This document shows, in pieces, positions 31,855 to 41,188 of a stretch of 44,642 bases of DNA (its first letter is position 1; the number at the start of each line of letters is the position of its first letter). The translations under genes and the position numbers were made by a program. The DNA is from Planctomycetales bacterium (GTDB lineage Bacteria > Planctomycetota > Planctomycetia > Pirellulales > Pirellulaceae), in NCBI GenBank assembly GCA_020426845.1, contig JAGQPF010000345.1:1-44642 (forward strand), given 5' to 3'. A model generated the notes under the pieces. That model saw only the letters and a program-made list of their open reading frames with translations. It ran no database searches and was not told the DNA's origin.

Positions 31855-32958
31855 ATGCGGGAAGTGATGGCTCAGTTGGGCGAGGCGCTGCGGGCCGGTC
31901 GCCCTGCGGCGTACTGCCGTTTGGTGGAGACGAAAGGCTCCACGCCGCAAAAGGCCGGCGCCACCATGTTGGTGCGTGGCGACGGCAGCCAAGCCGGCAC
32001 GCTCGGCGGCGGCTGCGTCGAGGCCGAGGTGAAGCGACGCGCGTTGGCAGCCATTCAAGACGGCCAGCCGTTGGTCTCGGTGTTTCAGCTGGACAGCGAC
32101 TACGGCTGGGACGACGGCCTGATCTGTGGCGGCCGCATGAAGGTGCTGATTCAACCGTTCCCGGCCGTCGCCGCCGCGGACGGCGCCGCGGAACAGCACT
32201 GTCTCGAGCAAACGCTGACATATTTCCGTCAGCTTGCCGAGGTCGCCGTGTCGCCCCGAGGAGGGACGGAAGCGGTGGTCTACGAGTCGGACACGTTGAC
32301 CTGCCCTTCCAGTGTGCTGCTGGACGCCAACGGCGACGTCGTCGCTTGCCTGGGTGTCGAGCAGGCGCCCGAGCCCGTGTTGCGGCATCTGCGGCCGCTG
32401 TCGGAACGGCCGCGGCCCTATGCCGTCGAGGGCATCGCCTATCTGCCCTGGCTCCCGCGCTGCCGGCTAGTGATTGTCGGGGGCGGCCACGTCGGCCAGG
32501 CGGTCGGCGAGTTGGCGGCCCAGTTGGACTTTGACGTCTGGGCGCTGGACGATCGCGTGGAGTTCGTCAGCGAGGAGCGATTTCCCGCCGCGGAGCGCCG
32601 CATTCACGGTCCGATGGATGAGGTGCTTGCGGACTTGGAGATCACGCCCGACACCTATTGCCTGATTGTGACGCGCGGCCATGCGCACGACGAACGAGCG
32701 CTCTACCATTTGGCCGAGCGAGGCGCTCGCTATGTGGGCATGATCGGCAGTCGCCGGAAGATTCGCATGATTTTCGAGGACCTGTTGGCCGAGGGCATTT
32801 CGGCCTCGGCCCTGGAGCAGGTGTATGCGCCGTTGGGGATTCACATCGGCTCGCAGACCGTTCCCGAGATCGCCGTCAGCATCTGCGCAGAGCTGGTCGC
32901 TCATCGCAATCTGGGCAGCGTCCCCGGTCGCCCGGAGCGAGTGGCCGCGGCGGAGTGA
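31855..32958 (+). CDS. XdhC/CoxI-family molybdenum hydroxylase maturation protein
   Basis: The 367-residue protein shows the XdhC/CoxI pattern: AYCRLVETKGSTPQKAGATM, GTLGGGCVEAEVKRRAL, YGWDDGLICGGRMKVLI, then the C-terminal Rossmann-type domain with RLVIVGGGHVGQAVGELAA, YCLIVTRGHAHDERAL and YVGMIGSRRKI. XdhC proteins bind and sulfurate the molybdenum cofactor and deliver it to xanthine dehydrogenase or related hydroxylases. It is followed 12 bases later by a MocA-like gene, the classic partner for the same cofactor. No hydroxylase gene lies in the window. Confidence 0.95.
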   Translation: MREVMAQLGEALRAGRPAAYCRLVETKGSTPQKAGATMLVRGDGSQAGTLGGGCVEAEVKRRALAAIQDGQPLVSVFQLDSDYGWDDGLICGGRMKVLIQPFPAVAAADGAAEQHCLEQTLTYFRQLAEVAVSPRGGTEAVVYESDTLTCPSSVLLDANGDVVACLGVEQAPEPVLRHLRPLSERPRPYAVEGIAYLPWLPRCRLVIVGGGHVGQAVGELAAQLDFDVWALDDRVEFVSEERFPAAERRIHGPMDEVLADLEITPDTYCLIVTRGHAHDERALYHLAERGARYVGMIGSRRKIRMIFEDLLAEGISASALEQVYAPLGIHIGSQTVPEIAVSICAELVAHRNLGSVPGRPERVAAAE

Positions 32959-32970
32959 CGGAGAACGCCC

Positions 32971-33636
32971 ATGCAGGAGAACGTTGTGCCGATTGCCGGC
33001 GCCGATGTTGTTCAACGGCCTCCGAGCTATGCGATCGTGCCGGCGGCGGGCCATAGTGTCCGCATGGGACAGCCGAAACTGACATTGCCTTGGCGGGGGC
33101 GTCCGTTGCTGGAGCAGGTGTTGGGCGCCTGGACGGACTCGCAGGTGGATGCCGTGGTTGTTGTGGCCCGTCGCGACGACACTGCCATCGCGGACATCGC
33201 CCGTCGTGCCGGCGTCATGCTCGTGCAACCGGACACGGACCCTCCCGATATGAAGGCCTCGGTGCGATGTGCCCTGGAGAGAATTCGCCAAGATTTTTCA
33301 CCCGCCGACGAAGACCGTTGGCTGCTGGCGCCGGCCGACATGCCGTTGCTTTCCCCCCGCGCGATCGACGCGGTGAGGCAGGCGTGTGGGGCTCGCGGCG
33401 TCGGCGCCGAGGCGGCGATTGTCGTGCCGACCTATCATGGCCGTCGCGGACATCCCGCCGCTTTCCGCTGGAGTTTGGCAGCAGCCGTGGATCAACTGAG
33501 CGATGCCGAGGGCCTCAACCGCCTGCTTGCGGAGCACCCCGTCTGCGAGCTGCCTTTGGACTATGGGGAAGTGTTGATCGACGTTGATACGCCGGATGAT
33601 TACGAACAACTTACTCGACGGGATCAAAGTCCTTAG
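32971..33636 (+). CDS. MocA-like molybdopterin nucleotidyltransferase
   Basis: The 221-residue protein has the nucleotidyltransferase signature VPAAGHSVRMGQPKLTLPW and the metal-binding PADMPLLSP, as in MocA/MobA. The TYHGRRGHPAAFRWSL and LLAEHPVCELPLDYGEVLIDVDTPDDY segments match MocA, which makes molybdopterin cytosine dinucleotide for hydroxylases of the xanthine dehydrogenase group. A guanylyltransferase (MobA) is less likely given the XdhC neighbour. The first ~20 residues precede the conserved start and may be extra. It is probably the last gene of the operon. Confidence 0.93.
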   Translation: MQENVVPIAGADVVQRPPSYAIVPAAGHSVRMGQPKLTLPWRGRPLLEQVLGAWTDSQVDAVVVVARRDDTAIADIARRAGVMLVQPDTDPPDMKASVRCALERIRQDFSPADEDRWLLAPADMPLLSPRAIDAVRQACGARGVGAEAAIVVPTYHGRRGHPAAFRWSLAAAVDQLSDAEGLNRLLAEHPVCELPLDYGEVLIDVDTPDDYEQLTRRDQSP

Positions 33637-33811
33637 AATGTGGGGACTCGGGGCGTCCCAACGGGCAGCCTCCACTTCTCACAACGTGTCGAAACACACT
33701 CAGTTGGCAATCGGACCACAGAACTCATTCCGGGGATCTGCTGTGCCGAATTTCGAACAGGCGTTTCGACGGCCAACTGCTCCACTTCATTGGGACTACA
33801 TCGGGTAATCC

Positions 33812-36517
33812 ATGACCTCAAGCCGTCAGCCAACCCATGGAAACGACCTCTCTGCCTGCTCGGGCCGCCCTGCATCCGGCGCCGCCGAGGTGAGTCTGTC
33901 GCAGTTGCTGCTCGACCCGCGTCGCTGGCTGCTGGCCTTGTCGCTTGCCATGTTGTTGACGATGCCCGGCTGCGGGGGCTGTCGCTCATCGGCGCAGACG
34001 GCCGCCCAGAAGAAGAAGGCGGCCGAGGAGAAAAAGAAGAAAGAGGAAGAGGAAAAGAAGAAAAAGAAGAAGCCCGACTTTGAGGTGTCCGAGTTGCGTT
34101 TGGCGCCGCTCAGCCCCGAGTCCAAGGTCAACTACGTGAAGCCCGGTCATTGGGTGTCCACGCAGCAACTGATGCGGGCCAACAACTTCGACTTCTCCGC
34201 CGACGTGGTGCTCTCGGCCCGCGACCGCTCCAATCAACCGGTGCTGGTCGAGGGGACGCCTTACTACTTGCGGCAGACTCGCCCCACCGCCCTGGCCAAA
34301 GGCCAGATGAAGTACATCGAGGCGGTCTGCCCGGTGCCGAGCAGCGCTCGCGAGGGCCGCATGACGATGCTCAGCTCCGAGCTGGTGCAGCGGCGCACTC
34401 GCGCGCGGGCGTTCGGACCCGATACGTATCCGACGGCGAGGATGATGGATTATCAGTACCTGTTCTTGATTCTCTCCTCGGCGCCGGACAACTTCAGCTA
34501 CGTCAAGATCCTGCACGCGGTCGACCCGCCTTTGGCCGACGAGGAAAACAATCGCGAGGTGATGTATTACCACGTCATCGCGCCCAAGTTCGATAAGCAA
34601 GTGCCGATCCCGTCGCACTCGTTGACCTGGACTTCGATCGCTTATTTGTTGTGGGATCGCGTCGACGTCGAGCTGCTGACTGAGCAACAGAAGCTCGCCA
34701 TCGTCGACTGGCTGCATTGGGGCGGCCAGCTGATCATCAATGGGCCCGACAATCTCGACGCGTTGCGCAACAGCTTCCTGGCGGACTACCTGCCCGCCGA
34801 CGACGATGGGGCGGCGGAGCTCACCAACGCGGACTTCTCCTCATTGAACGAGCACTGGTCGCTCTACTCGAACAAACACAAGAAGCAGCTGACCCTCGAC
34901 TTGCTCGAGAACGAGCAACTGCTGGGAGTGAAGCTCAAGCTGCGGCCCGAGGCCCAGTTCGTGCCGGACACCGGAGACCTGGTGGCGGAGCGTCAGGTCG
35001 GCCGCGGCCGGGTCGTGACCACAGCGTTCTCGCTGGCCGCGCGTCACGTCAAACGCTGGGGGTGCCTCGACAACTTTTTCAATTGCTGCTTGCTGCGGCG
35101 GCCAGCGCGGGAATTCTTTCGCGACGAAGCCTACATGCCGACGATGAGACTGCGATCGGCGCAGAATCCGCTTGACCCCCGCTTTTCGTCGCAGGTGCGT
35201 TATTTCACCCGTGACTTGCCGGGGCCCATCGCTGTCACGTCACTCACCTCGTTTGAAGATGCGAACGGGAGCATGGAGGGCTACGGCGCCTGGAAGGGTG
35301 TGGGGAACGCGGGCTGGAACGATCAGAGCGGCGCCGCAGTCGCGGCGCGACAGGCGTTGAAGGAGGCCGCTGGCATCACGGTTCCCGAAGCGGGGTTCGT
35401 GCTGCGGTCGGTGGGCATCTATTTGCTTGTCTTGGTGCCGCTGAATTGGCTGTTCTTTCGGTTGATCAATCGCGTCGAATGGGCCTGGGTCGCCGCGCCG
35501 ATCATCGCCATTATCGGGTCGCTGTATGTCGTGCACTACGCGCAGCTGGATATCGGCTTCGCCCGCAGCCTCAACGAGACCGCGGTGTTGGAACTGCAGG
35601 GCGGCTACCCGCGAGGGCACCTCACACGTTTCACCGCGCTCTACACGTCCCTGTCCACGGAATACGACCTCGAGATGGACGATCCGACGGCGTTGGCGAT
35701 GCCGTTCTCTCCCAATATGGACTATCGACGTCGGCTGCACGATCGCACGCGAGAAGTCACGCTCAAGCGAGAGGGCAAAGTCACGCTGAGCGGGTATCAG
35801 GTGTCGTCGAACACGACGGGCATGCTGCACAGCGAGCAGATGTTCACGCTTGGCGCCGTCAAGCTGGTGGAAGGCGCCAATGGACCTCAGCTGGACAATC
35901 AAACCGAGCTGAAGTTGCTGGACGCGATGGTGCTCCACCGAAGCGACGACGGAGAGTTGCAGCGCTGCTACCTGGGGGCGGTGGAGCCGCAGGCCTCGCG
36001 GCCGTTGCAATTCGTCGACTTGCCGGCGCTCGACGAAAAGTCGCTGGAGCTGGACGACCGATTCAATCTGCTGTTCCCCGAGTGGGAGAACTCGAGCGAC
36101 TGCTCGTTTTCAACACGCCAGGCCATCTCGGGCGAGCTGAGCCTCCGTGGCCTCTGCCAATTGGCGACCAACCGCTTGGCGATGGGCGCCGGCGAATACC
36201 GGCTGATTGCCTGGACGGATCAGGCCTTGTCCGGCGCCGCGACTCGCCCCGCTCCTGCGCAGGCGACCCATCGCACGCTGGTGATCAGCCACCTACGCCG
36301 AGGAGGGCTGCCGAAAATTCAATCGGATCGCACCCTGTTGGTCGACTTTGCCGAGGATGACAACGTGCTGAACCCGTTGCTCGACGATCCGACACCGTCG
36401 TCCCTGTCTCCGCTGTTCCCCGGCGACCCAGCCACCACGCCCGGCGCCTCCGCAACGCCGTCACCGGCTCCTCCGGCTCCTCCAGCCGCAGGCAGCGAAG
36501 GCAGTGAAGGGCAGTGA
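33812..36517 (+). CDS. Large membrane-anchored protein with charged linker, ABC-system associated
   Basis: The 901-residue protein has a hydrophobic segment (WLLALSLAMLLTMPGC, candidate lipid attachment at C54) followed by a remarkably Lys/Glu-rich stretch (66-88). Two further hydrophobic segments lie at about 528-550 and 555-577 (VLVPLNWLFFRLI, WVAAPIIAIIGSLYVVHYAQ). The first 500 residues have mixed folds, including DWLHWGGQLIINGPDNLDAL, which recalls GldG-like/GATase-like domains. The C-terminal ~320 residues are probably extracytoplasmic and end in a Pro/Ala-rich tail. It is followed 42 bases later by an ABC ATPase gene on the same strand, so the two are likely parts of one exporter-like complex. 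No permease gene adjoins. No clear family name can be given. Confidence 0.75.
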   Translation: MTSSRQPTHGNDLSACSGRPASGAAEVSLSQLLLDPRRWLLALSLAMLLTMPGCGGCRSSAQTAAQKKKAAEEKKKKEEEEKKKKKKPDFEVSELRLAPLSPESKVNYVKPGHWVSTQQLMRANNFDFSADVVLSARDRSNQPVLVEGTPYYLRQTRPTALAKGQMKYIEAVCPVPSSAREGRMTMLSSELVQRRTRARAFGPDTYPTARMMDYQYLFLILSSAPDNFSYVKILHAVDPPLADEENNREVMYYHVIAPKFDKQVPIPSHSLTWTSIAYLLWDRVDVELLTEQQKLAIVDWLHWGGQLIINGPDNLDALRNSFLADYLPADDDGAAELTNADFSSLNEHWSLYSNKHKKQLTLDLLENEQLLGVKLKLRPEAQFVPDTGDLVAERQVGRGRVVTTAFSLAARHVKRWGCLDNFFNCCLLRRPAREFFRDEAYMPTMRLRSAQNPLDPRFSSQVRYFTRDLPGPIAVTSLTSFEDANGSMEGYGAWKGVGNAGWNDQSGAAVAARQALKEAAGITVPEAGFVLRSVGIYLLVLVPLNWLFFRLINRVEWAWVAAPIIAIIGSLYVVHYAQLDIGFARSLNETAVLELQGGYPRGHLTRFTALYTSLSTEYDLEMDDPTALAMPFSPNMDYRRRLHDRTREVTLKREGKVTLSGYQVSSNTTGMLHSEQMFTLGAVKLVEGANGPQLDNQTELKLLDAMVLHRSDDGELQRCYLGAVEPQASRPLQFVDLPALDEKSLELDDRFNLLFPEWENSSDCSFSTRQAISGELSLRGLCQLATNRLAMGAGEYRLIAWTDQALSGAATRPAPAQATHRTLVISHLRRGGLPKIQSDRTLLVDFAEDDNVLNPLLDDPTPSSLSPLFPGDPATTPGASATPSPAPPAPPAAGSEGSEGQ

Positions 36518-36559
36518 AGGGCAGTAAAAACGCCAACTGAAAACTTGAAAGAGCAGTGA

Positions 36560-37489
36560 ATGATCGAGCTGATTGATTTCGGGAAGGACTACGGCGAGTT
36601 TACCGCCGTGGAGTGCCTCAATCTGAAGATTGAGGCCGGGGAGATGTTCGGCTTTATTGGCCCGAACGGCGCCGGCAAGAGCACGTCGATTCGATTTTTG
36701 GCCACGCTCTTGAAGGCGTCGCGCGGCGAGGGCATTGTCAACGACCATCGCGTTACCCAGGATCCGATGAGCGTTCGCCAAAGCGTCGGCTACATGCCTG
36801 ACAACTTTGGCGTCTATGACGGCATGAAGGTCTGGGAGTTTCTCGACTTTTTCGCTGTGGCGTACAAGATCGGGCGGCCCAAACGCAAGCAGGTGATCAG
36901 CGACGTGCTGGAGCTGCTCGATTTGGGCCACAAGCGCGACGACTATGTGAACGGGCTCTCGCGCGGCATGAAGCAGCGGCTTTGCCTGGCCAAGACACTG
37001 GTCCACGATCCGCCCGTCTTGATACTCGACGAGCCCGCCAGCGGCCTCGACCCGCGCGCTCGCGTGGAAGTCAAGGCGTTGCTGAAAGAGCTGAGGCGGA
37101 TGGGCAAGACGATCCTCATTTCGTCGCACATCTTGACCGAACTGGCCGATTGCTGCACGTCGATCGGAATTATCGAGCGCGGGCAGTTATTGATGCACGG
37201 ACCGATCAAGGAGGTGTATCGCCAGATTCGGGGCAACCCGATGATTGTGGCTCGTTTTCTCAGCGGCCTGGAGCAGGGGGTCAGCATCATTCGTAGCTCG
37301 CCGGATTTGCGGGACATCACTGTTGACGGCAATACGGTGCATTTCGAGCTGGAGTCGGATGACCATGGCGTGGCCGAATTAATGAGGACGCTGAGCCATC
37401 GAGATGATATCGTGATGTGCAGTTTCGCGGAGAAGGATCCCACGCTTGAGGACGTGTTCATGACGGTCACCAAAGGTTTGGTCACCTAG
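36560..37489 (+). CDS. ABC transporter ATP-binding protein
   Basis: The 309-residue protein has Walker A GPNGAGKST (34-42), a signature motif LSRGMKQRL (about 133-141) and Walker B VLILDEP (about 152-160) followed by ASGLDPRARVEVKALLK, so it is an intact ABC ATPase of the ABC-2 exporter type. The C-terminal ~90 residues (from about FLSGLEQGVSIIRSSPD) form an extra regulatory part common in these proteins. It probably energises the membrane protein encoded immediately upstream. It could also serve the duplicated permease at 16008, but that is speculative. Confidence 0.96.
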   Translation: MIELIDFGKDYGEFTAVECLNLKIEAGEMFGFIGPNGAGKSTSIRFLATLLKASRGEGIVNDHRVTQDPMSVRQSVGYMPDNFGVYDGMKVWEFLDFFAVAYKIGRPKRKQVISDVLELLDLGHKRDDYVNGLSRGMKQRLCLAKTLVHDPPVLILDEPASGLDPRARVEVKALLKELRRMGKTILISSHILTELADCCTSIGIIERGQLLMHGPIKEVYRQIRGNPMIVARFLSGLEQGVSIIRSSPDLRDITVDGNTVHFELESDDHGVAELMRTLSHRDDIVMCSFAEKDPTLEDVFMTVTKGLVT

Positions 37490-37598
37490 GCCTAGGTAGC
37501 TGCCGGGACTGGATACCATCGCCCTGGCGGGATCGTTGTTTTGGCGGGTGCCCAATTCGGCAGGTCATTTCCCTCGGTGCTAGAGACGGGAGATCAGA

Positions 37599-39167
37599 AT
37601 GTCGCGATTCATCGGTAGCAAGCTGTTTCGCTGGGCTGGGTTGCTTGTCGTCGGCACGATGGTCACCGCGTGCGTGACCGAGAGCGTTTCCGCCCAATCC
37701 GCCACCGATGGCGCCCTGCAGCGCGGCATGAAGCTGTTTCTGCACACGTGGCAGGCCGATGATCCGGAGGCCAACGGCGACGGCCTCGGGCCGCTGCATA
37801 ACGACACCTCCTGCCTCAACTGCCACTTTCTGCGCACCCCCGGAGGCGCCGGGCGGCTGGAGTCGAATATTCAACTGATCACCGCGATTCCCCGCGCCGA
37901 GGACTCGGATGAGAGTCGCCGGCAAGCGAGCGATTTGTTGGTCAGGTTGCATCCGGCGTTCGGTATCGTGAACGGCGATCAGCAAGTGGTGCGGCGGTCG
38001 ATTGTGCTGCACCGACGCGACGTGAATCCGGCTTACGCCGCGTTTCGCGCGACGCTGCTGGGGCAGTCGCCCAGCAACTTCCCCGTGCTCGAGGTGGGGG
38101 AAGTCGAGTCGCATTTGCGGGTGCTTGTCAACGCGCAGCAAATGGCTTGGATTGTCAGCGAGCGGAATTCGCCGGCCTTGTTTGGCGTCGGCCTGATTGA
38201 TCGCCTGCCCGATTCGGTGTTTTTTAACGTCGCCGCAGGGCAGACCGGGCGCGACAACATCAAGGGCCGCGTGGCGCGGACAGCGGAAGGACGCATCGGC
38301 CGGTTTGGCTGGCGTGGCCAGAGCGCCTCGCTCGAGTCATTCGTGGCGACTGCGTTCGCAGTCGAACTGGGATTGTCGAACGAGATTGTGGCTCAGGATC
38401 CTTCGCCGCTGGCACAGCTGCCTCAAGGTCCGCCGCCACACGACGTGACGCTGCGGGACATTCGCGACGTGACGGCCTTTCTGGCTGCGCTGCCCGAGCC
38501 CTCGTTGGAGCTGCGCGGCAGCGCCACCGAACAGAAGCTGGCCTTGCGAGGTCGAGGGGTGTTCACCAGCATTGGCTGCGCGATCTGCCACGTGCAGGAC
38601 TTGGGAGAGGCCAAGGGCATTTACAGTGATCTCCTGTTGCATGATATGGGCGACGCCTTGGCCGACCCCGTGCCGGGCGCCGCCGTATTGACCGAAGCGC
38701 GGAGCGTTGGTGTTGCGCTCAACGGCCCGCCGCTGCCGCCGGCGCCGATCCCGCTGAATCGGGGCGACACTCCACCGCCGTCGGCGCCCGCACTGCCGCC
38801 GGCAATCGTGCCCGGCTTGGCGCCCTCCGTGGTCCCCGTGCCTTCGGGGCCTGCGCCCGTGCCAGCCTCGCCCCCCGGGGCCTCCACCTACGCCGGCGGC
38901 GGGGTCGACGTGTTTGCCACGGTCGACCCGCTCGCCTTGCGGTTGTGGCGAACACCGCCGTTGTGGGGCGTTGGCGACTCGTCGCCCTACCTGCACGACG
39001 GCCGCGCGGGCACCTTGCGACGCGCGATCATTCTGCATAGCGGCGAGGGTGAGGCCGCACGCAATCGCTTCCTCGGCCTCAGCGAGGACAGCCAGGACGC
39101 ATTGCTGCTGTTCCTCGCCAGCTTGCGAGCGCCGCAGCTCATTAGCGAGGCGCCGAGCAACGAGTGA
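37599..39167 (+). CDS. Exported di-heme DUF1111 oxidoreductase-like protein
   Basis: The 522-residue protein has a signal peptide (FRWAGLLVVGTMVTACVTES) and the DUF1111/di-heme oxidoreductase pattern with two c-heme motifs: SCLNCH near residue 73 and GCAICH near residue 330. The C-terminal LRLWRTPPLWGVGDSSPYLHDGRAGTLRRAIILHSGEG is characteristic of the family. An unusual Pro/Ala-rich segment (about 374-428) interrupts the region between the second heme and the C-terminus. Family members are exported cytochrome-c-peroxidase-like or thiol-oxidoreductase-like proteins with uncertain roles. It stands alone between the ABC ATPase and a convergent membrane protein gene. Confidence 0.94.
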   Translation: MSRFIGSKLFRWAGLLVVGTMVTACVTESVSAQSATDGALQRGMKLFLHTWQADDPEANGDGLGPLHNDTSCLNCHFLRTPGGAGRLESNIQLITAIPRAEDSDESRRQASDLLVRLHPAFGIVNGDQQVVRRSIVLHRRDVNPAYAAFRATLLGQSPSNFPVLEVGEVESHLRVLVNAQQMAWIVSERNSPALFGVGLIDRLPDSVFFNVAAGQTGRDNIKGRVARTAEGRIGRFGWRGQSASLESFVATAFAVELGLSNEIVAQDPSPLAQLPQGPPPHDVTLRDIRDVTAFLAALPEPSLELRGSATEQKLALRGRGVFTSIGCAICHVQDLGEAKGIYSDLLLHDMGDALADPVPGAAVLTEARSVGVALNGPPLPPAPIPLNRGDTPPPSAPALPPAIVPGLAPSVVPVPSGPAPVPASPPGASTYAGGGVDVFATVDPLALRLWRTPPLWGVGDSSPYLHDGRAGTLRRAIILHSGEGEAARNRFLGLSEDSQDALLLFLASLRAPQLISEAPSNE

Positions 39168-39177
39168 GTTCCCGAAC

Positions 39178-39975
39178 TCAATGCCTTGCTTGCCAGTCCT
39201 CGGGCTCGACCAGCGCCGGTTCGCCCAACTGCCATAGAATCGTCGTGTGGGGAGGTGCTTCTTTCTGCGGGGCGCCTTTCAGGTCCTCGGGCGCCATGAA
39301 TTCAAGCGAGGGGGGCGTCGACCAAGTAAATGCGCCTCCCAGAGCCAGGCAGAGTCGAATGAACGGGTTGGTCGTCCAACTGTCGTGACGAAATTGACCA
39401 TTCGTTCGCAAGGGAGAGCCTTCCTTGAACCGCAGCAGCGTGCCGCGACCTTCGGGATAAGCGACGTCCATGCCAAATTCGATTCGCAACTCGCGGCCCT
39501 CGGCGGTCGCCGGCAAGGCCAACGGAATCTCCGTCACGCCATAGCCTCCCTCGGGACATTCGACATATACCTCGAGCGGTGTGACGAACGTGCCGCTCGT
39601 CTTCATATAATTTCGCGTGGCTCGCACGACGAGGTGCGCCTCACATCGACGGTCGTGGCGATTTTGAAAGTACAGCAACAAGTGACATGCGCCGTCGGCC
39701 GCCACCCCCACGTCGAGCACGAAGCAGAGTCCGTCCCGGTCAAAGTACCTCGAGTGTCTGGGCAAGATCTTCGCCAGATAGTCGGGCGCCTTGTCAGCGG
39801 TTCTTGCTAGCTTGACGAGTCCCGCCAGGCAGAGGACGCAAATCGCCAAGGTGCCATACTGAACGCCTTGGGTTTGCGCTGCCAATAATCCGTTTGTCCA
39901 GGCGTCATAGCACCCGATGGCGGCAGGGATGAGGGTAAGCACAAGGATCCACTTGGCCAGCTCTCTCACTTTCAT
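39178..39975 (-). CDS. Membrane protein of unknown function
   Basis: I do not recognise this 265-residue protein. Two N-terminal hydrophobic segments (about 8-23, AKWILVLTLIPAAIG, and 40-57, YGTLAICVLCLAGLVKLA) would place it in the membrane. The rest is a beta-rich soluble domain: GLCFVLDVGVAADGACHLLLYFQN, CEAHLVVRATRNY, FVTPLEVYVECPEGGYGV and LRIEFGMDVAYPEGRGTLLRF. It ends with a short Glu/Trp-rich tail. It is convergent with the DUF1111 gene, 10 bases away. Confidence 0.75.
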   Translation of the reverse strand: MKVRELAKWILVLTLIPAAIGCYDAWTNGLLAAQTQGVQYGTLAICVLCLAGLVKLARTADKAPDYLAKILPRHSRYFDRDGLCFVLDVGVAADGACHLLLYFQNRHDRRCEAHLVVRATRNYMKTSGTFVTPLEVYVECPEGGYGVTEIPLALPATAEGRELRIEFGMDVAYPEGRGTLLRFKEGSPLRTNGQFRHDSWTTNPFIRLCLALGGAFTWSTPPSLEFMAPEDLKGAPQKEAPPHTTILWQLGEPALVEPEDWQARH

Positions 39976-40081
39976 GGACTTGCCCCGTCATCCGTCATGG
40001 AAGGCATCGCGGGATGCCGCGGAAGCGGTTGCCGCGACATGGTCCCGCGGCTGACTGCTCCACCATTTTCCTCTGCCTTAC

Positions 40082-41188
40082 TTACTCCTCATCCGGCGGC
40101 TTGATGGCGGGCGCCTTGTCGGCTCCGGGATCGTAGCCCGTCTCTCCGAACGGATTGCGCGTGCGCGGCATGTAGTGGCACAGCACAATCCCGAGGAAAT
40201 ATAAGAAGGTCAACGGCAGCGCCATGGCGATCATACTGATCGGATCCGCCGGTGTGAGGAACATCGAAAGCACAAAGATGACGAGCACCGCAATTCGCCA
40301 TTTGCTGACGTAGGCGTCGATGGTGAAGATGCCGACCCGGTAGAGCAACAACATCACCAACGGCAATTGAAAGGCAATGCCGAAGCCGACCGGGAGAATC
40401 AACACAAAACTTAGCCACTCGCTGATTCGCGGCTCGGCCTCCAATCCCATCGAGACATTGAACTGGAAGAGGAACTCGAGCACAAAGTCGAAGACGACGA
40501 AGAACGCCATGGCGGCGCCGCTGAGAAACAGAATGATGCTGAACGGAATGTAGACGTAGACGTAGCCTCGCTCGTGCGGATATAGCCCCGCCGCGACGAA
40601 GATCCAGAGCTGGTAGAAGATCCAGGGACTGGCGAGCACAAAGCCGCCGATGACGGCCGCCTTGACCCAGATCAAGAACGCCTCGGGGCCGCTGAGCGTG
40701 ACAATCTTGGCGACCAGCGGTTTCCAGACTCGCACCTTCATCATGGTCGGCAGGGGCGGTTTGTCCTTGGGGCTCTTGGCATCCGGCCACCATTCGCCCT
40801 CGATGAACTTGGCTTCTTCAGAGTACTCGTTGGCGGCTGGATTCTGCTTCAGCAAGCTCGCCAACTGCTGGGCCTCGAAGATCCGCAGCTCCGGCGCGAC
40901 CTGATGCTCCAGCATGAAGTTTCTGAGCACGGCCTTTTGGTCGTCGTTCAGGCCGAACTCGATCGCCATCTTGGTGCTGTCGCGGTCGACGTAGAAGTTC
41001 TTGAGCCCCTCCTCCAGAGGCAGCTTGACGAACGCCACCAAGTGATTGGCGAAGATCAGGGCGATCACGAAGCCGGCGCCCAGCCCCAGCAGCGCGCGAA
41101 CCAGGCAGGTCCTCAGCTCATCCAAGTGTGCCCCGAAGGACATCTTGGAGCCTTCAAACAGATCGTCGGTGCGAGGTGAATGGGCCAT
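40082..41188 (-). CDS. tatC: TatC, twin-arginine translocase receptor subunit
   Basis: The 368-residue protein is TatC with about six transmembrane segments. The N-terminal motif FGAHLDELRTCLVRALLG carries the conserved glutamate, and AAGLYPHERGYVYVY carries the second loop glutamate; the later segments FVLASPWIFYQLWIFV and FLTPADPISMIAMALPLTF match the family. A ~90-residue extra region (about 50-150, FYVDRDSTKMAIEF to LPTMMKVRVWK) sits in the first periplasmic loop, making it longer than E. coli TatC (258 residues). Such expanded loops are known in Planctomycetes. No tatA or tatB gene adjoins. The ATG at 41188 starts the conserved N-terminus. It would receive the DUF1501 twin-arginine protein among others. 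Confidence 0.96.
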   Translation of the reverse strand: MAHSPRTDDLFEGSKMSFGAHLDELRTCLVRALLGLGAGFVIALIFANHLVAFVKLPLEEGLKNFYVDRDSTKMAIEFGLNDDQKAVLRNFMLEHQVAPELRIFEAQQLASLLKQNPAANEYSEEAKFIEGEWWPDAKSPKDKPPLPTMMKVRVWKPLVAKIVTLSGPEAFLIWVKAAVIGGFVLASPWIFYQLWIFVAAGLYPHERGYVYVYIPFSIILFLSGAAMAFFVVFDFVLEFLFQFNVSMGLEAEPRISEWLSFVLILPVGFGIAFQLPLVMLLLYRVGIFTIDAYVSKWRIAVLVIFVLSMFLTPADPISMIAMALPLTFLYFLGIVLCHYMPRTRNPFGETGYDPGADKAPAIKPPDEE

